Of a stretch of 38,188 nucleotides of DNA, positions 33,811 to 38,188 are shown one piece after another. The DNA comes from Porogramme epimiltina (Eukaryota; Basidiomycota; Agaricomycetes; Polyporales; Polyporaceae), in assembly GCA_900155495.1 (NCBI GenBank), contig FTLJ01001050.1, positions 1-38,188 of the forward strand, in the 5' to 3' direction. Below the pieces are notes generated by a model. That model saw nothing but the letters and a program-made list of their open reading frames with translations, was not told the origin of the DNA and ran no database searches. The position numbers and the translations under genes were made by a program. The stretch's first letter is position 1. The number at the start of each line of letters is the position of its first letter.

Positions 33811-36800
33811 ATGCGCAAGCAACTTGATCCCCGCATCCCAATCCTCATCAACAATAATGTCAAGAAGAACCACCGTTCCTTCATAGTCCTTGTCGGAGAC
33901 AAGGGTAGAGATCAGGTGCGTGTAATTGTTCCCCATGATGCTGCTCTGTACGCTCACCTTTCATAAATAGATCGTGAACCTCCACTTCCTACTCTCTCAA
34001 GCTCGCGTCTCTGCCCGTCCGTCTGTACTATGGTGTTATAAGAAGGAGCTCGGTTTCACGACGTACGTGTGCAATTGATATACAAAGCGCTTTATTCTCA
34101 TTACCCATACTAGGCACCGTAAAAAGCGCGAGGCAAAGATCAAGCGGGATGTAAAGAGGGGCGTCCGTGAACCCAACGAGCAGGATCCCTTCGAGATCTT
34201 CATCACAGTCACGGACATTCGTTATACGTGCGTACTGTTCTTAGGAGTTTCTCCTCTCTTGTCCTCTTCTTCTTCTGGTCTTCACATCTACATGTTATGA
34301 CACCACTTCACATCGAGGTGGGTGTCAGTACTTCGCATTTGAAGTACGCCGAGACGAAGCCACTTTCTCCTTGTCTCCCTCGTAAGGAGGTGTGCGCCTT
34401 CGCCAACATCCTGCGGTTCGCTTTCTTCGTCTGTGTAGTGTCGATCACGCGAGCGTAGTTTCTTCTGTCCCAGAGGAACGTCGTGTTCGCGAAAGTACGC
34501 ACACCTCCTGCCTGTGCTATCCCCCAGCTTGGTCGATAAGTGGCGGCACAGGCAAACCTTGCCCTTCCAGTTGTCCACATTCGTTCATGTGGAATTAATG
34601 TGACCCGAAACGAATGTGCTCCAGTAGATCCCATTCACGTATAATATCAGTTGTGCAGTCTACCGTGGCGAGAGGAACACTATTCCTGCCCTCATTTTTG
34701 AAATGCTCGTACTTGTTCACCCCATCTAAATTGTCTGCTCTCGTAGGTACTACAAAGAATCTCAGAAGATTCTCGGCCAGACGTTCGGAATGTGCGTACT
34801 GCAAGACTTCGAAGCAATAACGCCCAACCTCCTCGCCCGGACAATAGAAACCGTCGAAGGTGGTGGCCTCGTTGTGATTATGCTCAAGACTATGAAGTCT
34901 CTCAGGCAACTGTACACGATGACCATGGTATGTATTTGAGAAGCTATCAGGTAGCATGCACTCTGACATTCTAGCTAGGATGTTCACGCTCGGTATCGGA
35001 CCTCCGCGCACGACTCAGTCGTCGCGAGGTTCAATGAACGCTTCATCCTTTCTCTCGGCTCCTGCGACGACTGCCTCGTTTTGGACGACGAACTCAACGT
35101 CCTGCCCATCTCTCGTGGCAAGGACATCAAACCGCTGGAAGATGTTAGAGGAAAGAGCAAGGAAGAGTCAGAGCTTAAGGACCTCAAGGACAACTTGGCC
35201 GACACCAAACCCATCGGCGATATCGTTAAACTCGCCAAGACCATTGACCAAGCGCAAGCAATTCTTACCTTCGTCGACGCTATCTCCGAGAAGACCCTTT
35301 CTTCTACCGTGACCCTCACTGCTGGTCGCGGTCGGGGAAAGTCTGCTGCCCTTGGATTGGCTATTGCCGCCGCTTTGGCCCACGGGTACTCGAACATTTT
35401 CGTAACGAGTCCCAGCCCTGAAAACTTGAAGACCCTCTTCGAGTTCATTTTCAAGGGTATGGACATCCTCGGCTACGAAGAACACCTGGACTACGACATC
35501 GCTCAAAGCACCAATCCCGATTTCAACAAGGCGATCGTCCGAGTGAATGTGTTCAAGAACCACAGGCAGACAATTCAGGTATGGCAGACCCCATGATTCC
35601 GCACCCCATCGCTCATCATGCGCGGCAGTACATCCAACCCCAGGACGCGCACGTCTTGGGCCAGGCAGAGCTTGTCATCATCGACGAGGCTGCCGCTATA
35701 CCGCTTCCACTCGTACGCAACTTGATCGGGCCGTACCTGGTCTTCATGGCGTCGACAATCAACGGTTACGAGGGAACTGGTCGCTCGCTGTCTCTCAAGC
35801 TAATCCAACAGCTTCGTGAGAGTACACGCCCGTCTCTCACGAAGGACACAGTGACTGCTGAGGAGGATGCAACAGTTGCCTCCTCTTCAAAAAAGCCTAT
35901 AGCCAAGGCTGCACCAAAAGCGCGTACCCTACGCGAGATCAAGCTCGAAACTCCTATTCGGTACGCCGCGGACGATAAGGTCGAGAAGTGGCTGAACAGT
36001 GTGCTCTGCCTCGATGCGACGATTCTCCCGCGGCAAACACACATGAGCTGCCCCCACCCAAGCAAATGCGAGCTGTTCTATGTCTCGCGCGACACCCTCT
36101 TCTCCTACCACCCCGCGTCCGAAGTGTTCTTGCAGCGTATGATGGCCCTCTACGTCGCCAGCCATTACAAGAACCAGCCGAACGACCTCCAGCTCCTCTC
36201 GGACGCCCCCGCGCACCATCTCTTCGTGCTTCTCCCGCCCATAGCTGCAGACGAGACCCACCTCCCGGAGCCGCTCGTCGTGCTCCAGGTCGCGCTTGAG
36301 GGCAACATCTCGCGCCAGGCAATCCTCGACGGCCTCAGTCGTGGTTTCCGTGCGGGCGGGGACATGATCCCCTGGCTCGTCGCGCAGCAGTTCCAGGAGA
36401 ACAAGTTCGCGCTCCTCTCCGGGGCGCGCGTCGTGCGCATCGCGACGCACCCCGACTACGCGAACATGGGCTACGGCGCCCGCGCGCTCCAGGCGCTCAA
36501 CGCGTACTACTCGGGCGAGTACTTCGACGTGGGCGAGGCCGCGCGCGCCGAGGAGGAGTATCCTGACCCGGCCAACTTCAACGAGGTGCGTTCCATAAAA
36601 TCGGTCACGACGACGCGGAGATGAACGGCAAAATAACGACGGCCATTTTTGTTCGCTGCAGGACACGGACCTCCTCACGGACGAGCCGAAAGTCCGTGCT
36701 GCGACGGCGATGCCGCCCCTGCTCCAACGCTTGACGGAGCGGAAGCCGGAGACGCTCGACTACCTCGGGGTGTCGTATGGCCTGACGCCGCAGCTCCTCC

Positions 36801-37820
36801 GGTGAGTTCGCGTTGCGTCGCATTCCGTGTGATAAACCCGCTAATCGACGGATGACGTCGCCGTGCACAGGTTCTGGAAGCGCGCGGGCTACGTCCCGCT
36901 GTACCTGCGGCAGACGCAGAGCGAGCTGACCGGCGAACACACGTGCGTCATGGTCCGCGGCTTGAATTCGTCTTCGGAGGGCGAGCTCGAGTGGCTGGGC
37001 GAGTTTTCAAAAGGTACGTCGGACGGGCGCGTCGCCCCGGTCGCCCGACGCTGATGTTCGGGCAGACTTCCGGAGGCGGTTCTTGTCGCTGCTGGGATTC
37101 AAGTTCCGTGAGTTCGGCAGCGTGACGGCGTTGAGCGTACTGGAGGCGGCGAACGCGGGTGTGAAAAAGCTCGACGAGGATCCGTCCAGAGGTGAGTCAA
37201 GGCCGTTCAATACAAGGCTGAGCGGGAGCGGTGCTGACGTCGTTGCGACAGAGCTCGGCTCGTCGGAGCTATCATTCCTCATGTCGCCATTCGACCTCAA
37301 GCGACTGGACTCGTACGCGAACAACCAGCTCGACTATCATGTCATCATGGATTTGTTGCCCACCGTCGCCCAATTCTACTTTGAGAAACGGCTGGGGGCC
37401 GACGTGCGCCTCAGCGCGGTGCAGAGCTCCATCTTGCTCGCGCTCGGACTGCAACGGAAGACCATCGAGGAGATCGAGGTAACGTCCCCCGGCGCGCCCC
37501 CTCCCCCGCCGATCTGACCAAGCATCTTCCTTCCCCCAGAGCGAGCTGCAGCTCCCCGTGTCGCAGTCGCTCGCGCTCTTCGTCAAGGTGATCAAAAAGC
37601 TCTGCAAGCGCCTCCAGGACGTGCAAAAGGCCGCGATCAGCGCGACGATGCCCGACGCAAGCGCCGCCGCTGCGGCGCGCACGGACGAGGCGGGCAAGCG
37701 CGCGGCGTTCGCGCCTCTCGCGACGTCGCTCGAGGACGAGCTCGCCGAGGCGGGCGACGAGGCGTCGCGCGCGCTGCGCGAGAAGCAGCGCGCAATGATC
37801 GACGCGCTTGACTTGACGAA
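33811..37820 (+). CDS. KRE33: RNA cytidine acetyltransferase Kre33/NAT10, 3' end missing
   Basis: This is the nucleolar enzyme that makes N4-acetylcytidine in 18S rRNA and, with an adaptor, in tRNA, using ATP and acetyl-CoA. Visible exons: 33811-33915, 33971-34062, 34114-34227, 34747-34927, 34979-35578, 35629-36585, 36662-36801, 36871-37013, 37066-37191, 37252-37478, 37540-37820, giving 988 complete codons. The yeast enzyme has 1,056, so roughly the last 60-100 residues lie beyond the usable sequence. Domain order: TmcA-like N-terminus (NEQDPFEIFI, GGGLVVIMLKTM), ATPase/helicase with Walker A GRGRGKS (280-286) and DEAAAIPLPL, GNAT acetyltransferase with RIATHPDYANMGYG (634-647), then the tRNA-binding C-terminal part (MSPFDLKRLDSY, LQRKTIEEIE). 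Phases agree throughout. The last donor at 37821 follows DLTK, where yeast continues with YAI; no acceptor exon was found before the window ends. Intron 3 is abnormally long. Confidence 0.95.
34241..34718. other. Hairpin-rich block inside KRE33 intron 3, possible insertion or structured RNA
   Basis: Intron 3 (34228-34746) is 519 nt, while the other ten introns seen or bounded in this gene are about 50-76 nt. CGTACTGTTC (34231-34240) and CGTACTTGTTC (34708-34718) form an imperfect direct repeat; collapsing the DNA between them leaves an intron of about 42 nt. The block holds consecutive stems: TGACACC/GGTGTCA (34298-34304, 34321-34327), GTACTTC/GAAGTAC (34328-34334, 34341-34347), GAGAC/GTCTC (34351-34355, 34373-34377), AGGAGGTGTGCG/CGCACACCTCCT (34385-34396, 34498-34509), GCCTGTGC/GCACAGGC (34510-34517, 34546-34553), CACATTCGTT/AACGAATGTG (34576-34585, 34609-34618) and AGGAA/TTCCT (34673-34677, 34683-34687). 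No box C/D, H/ACA, RNase P/MRP or spliceosomal RNA signature was recognised. Confidence 0.45.
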
Positions 37821-38188
37821 GTGCGTGCCCTTCCTTCTCCTCTCCCCCTCCTACCTCTTCGTTCCTATCTTTCTTTTCATCTTTTATCTTTTATCGCTTT
37901 TTGGTTTTCCTGCACCCATTCCGCCCAACCGCGCGCGTCGGACATCGCTCGGCCGCGCGCCTTCCACCACGCTTCCGAAGCGTCCGTCCGGGGTTCCCTG
38001 CCTCAGCTTGGCGCGAGGCGCGCGCGGGCGCGGGCGCGTGCCTTGGCGTCCGCCCCGCGTGCGGGGAGCGTGCAAGTTCTCTTCGCGCGGTGGCGAGGAA
38101 CGCGACGCTGATGGTCTCGGGCCTCGGTCGTCTCGCGCCCTTCTGCGGGGGGGGGGGCTGCGCTTCTCCCGTGCGATGCGCGCGGGGG
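37821..38188. other. Contig end: start of a KRE33 intron, then unresolved GC-rich sequence
   Basis: The stretch begins with a good donor (GTGCGT) and a pyrimidine-rich run. I could not find an acceptor followed by the expected Kre33 C-terminal exon. From about 37930 the sequence is extremely GC-rich and includes a run of 11 G at 38147-38157. It is probably low-quality contig-end sequence. Confidence 0.55.
38147..38157. repeat. G run near contig end
   Basis: Eleven consecutive G residues lie in GC-only sequence at the right edge. Like the 78-G run at the left edge, it is best read as a sequencing or assembly artefact. Confidence 0.6.

Noticed and set aside
34385..34580. H/ACA snoRNA in KRE33 intron 3
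   Set aside because: Two hairpins are present, but there is no H box (ANANNA) hinge between them because they share a base, and no ACA at the right distance. No box C/D motifs were found either.
34288..34634. Minus-strand frames of 96 and 108 codons inside KRE33 intron 3
   Set aside because: They overlap each other in different frames, match nothing recognisable and cross the hairpin arms; structure explains this block better than coding.
34228..34746. RNase P/MRP, telomerase or spliceosomal RNA in the intron
   Set aside because: I looked for the conserved RNase P core pieces, a telomere-template repeat and U1/U2/U4/U5/U6 signatures and found none.

Overview
The window looks like nuclear DNA of a filamentous basidiomycete (Agaricomycetes, possibly a polypore). 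Nine protein-coding loci are supported. Most are cut by many short GT-AG introns of about 45-105 nt, and I rebuilt each gene by matching intron phases. The DNA is GC-rich. The families are eukaryotic and fungal: dynactin p62, a CreA/Mig1-type repressor, a microsomal P450, Dicer, a Urc1-type GTP-cyclohydrolase-like enzyme and the Kre33/NAT10 RNA acetyltransferase. There are no bacterial operons, tRNAs, rRNAs or CRISPR arrays. Long G runs at both ends look like sequencing or assembly artefacts.

Layout. 1-2195: poly-G and GC-rich DNA without a gene. 2196-3470 (-): serine-rich protein with two membrane segments. 3902-5972 (-): dynactin p62/DCTN4 homologue, 5 exons. 7035-9357 (-): carbon catabolite repressor with two C2H2 fingers. 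9358-15441: about 6 kb with no recognisable gene; its cre1-proximal end carries a cluster of CreA-type SYGGRG sites. 15442-16506 (-): basidiomycete-type protein with an N-terminal calponin-homology-like or DUF5745-like region. 18697-20854 (+): cytochrome P450, 10 exons. 21372-23071 (-): six-transmembrane voltage-gated K+ channel, 9 exons. 23712-28560 (+): Dicer-like protein, 6 exons, with both RNase III sites intact. 29133-31130 (+): Urc1-type enzyme of uracil catabolism, 8 exons. 31724-33079 (-): histidine-rich protein with a C4 zinc-binding motif. 33811 onward (+): Kre33/NAT10, with 11 exons visible and the 3' end missing at the contig edge.

The genes do not form an obvious cluster or pathway. 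They are mostly housekeeping or regulatory genes: dynein transport, carbon repression, RNA silencing, pyrimidine salvage, 18S rRNA/tRNA acetylation and ion transport, plus one P450. Two intergenic regions sit between divergent genes and are likely shared promoters: channel/Dicer, and C4-zinc protein/KRE33.

The least explained signal is intron 3 of KRE33. It is 519 nt where its neighbours are 50-76 nt. It is packed with consecutive perfect hairpins and bounded by an imperfect direct repeat; removing the block between the repeats leaves an ordinary intron of about 42 nt. It could be an inserted MITE-like element or an intron-hosted structured RNA. A hairpin source this close to a Dicer gene is suggestive but unproven. 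Other oddities are a probable GC-AG intron and pore-region micro-exons in the channel gene, a 14-nt P450 exon encoding the oxygen-binding motif, and a frame-preserving 105-nt intron in cre1.
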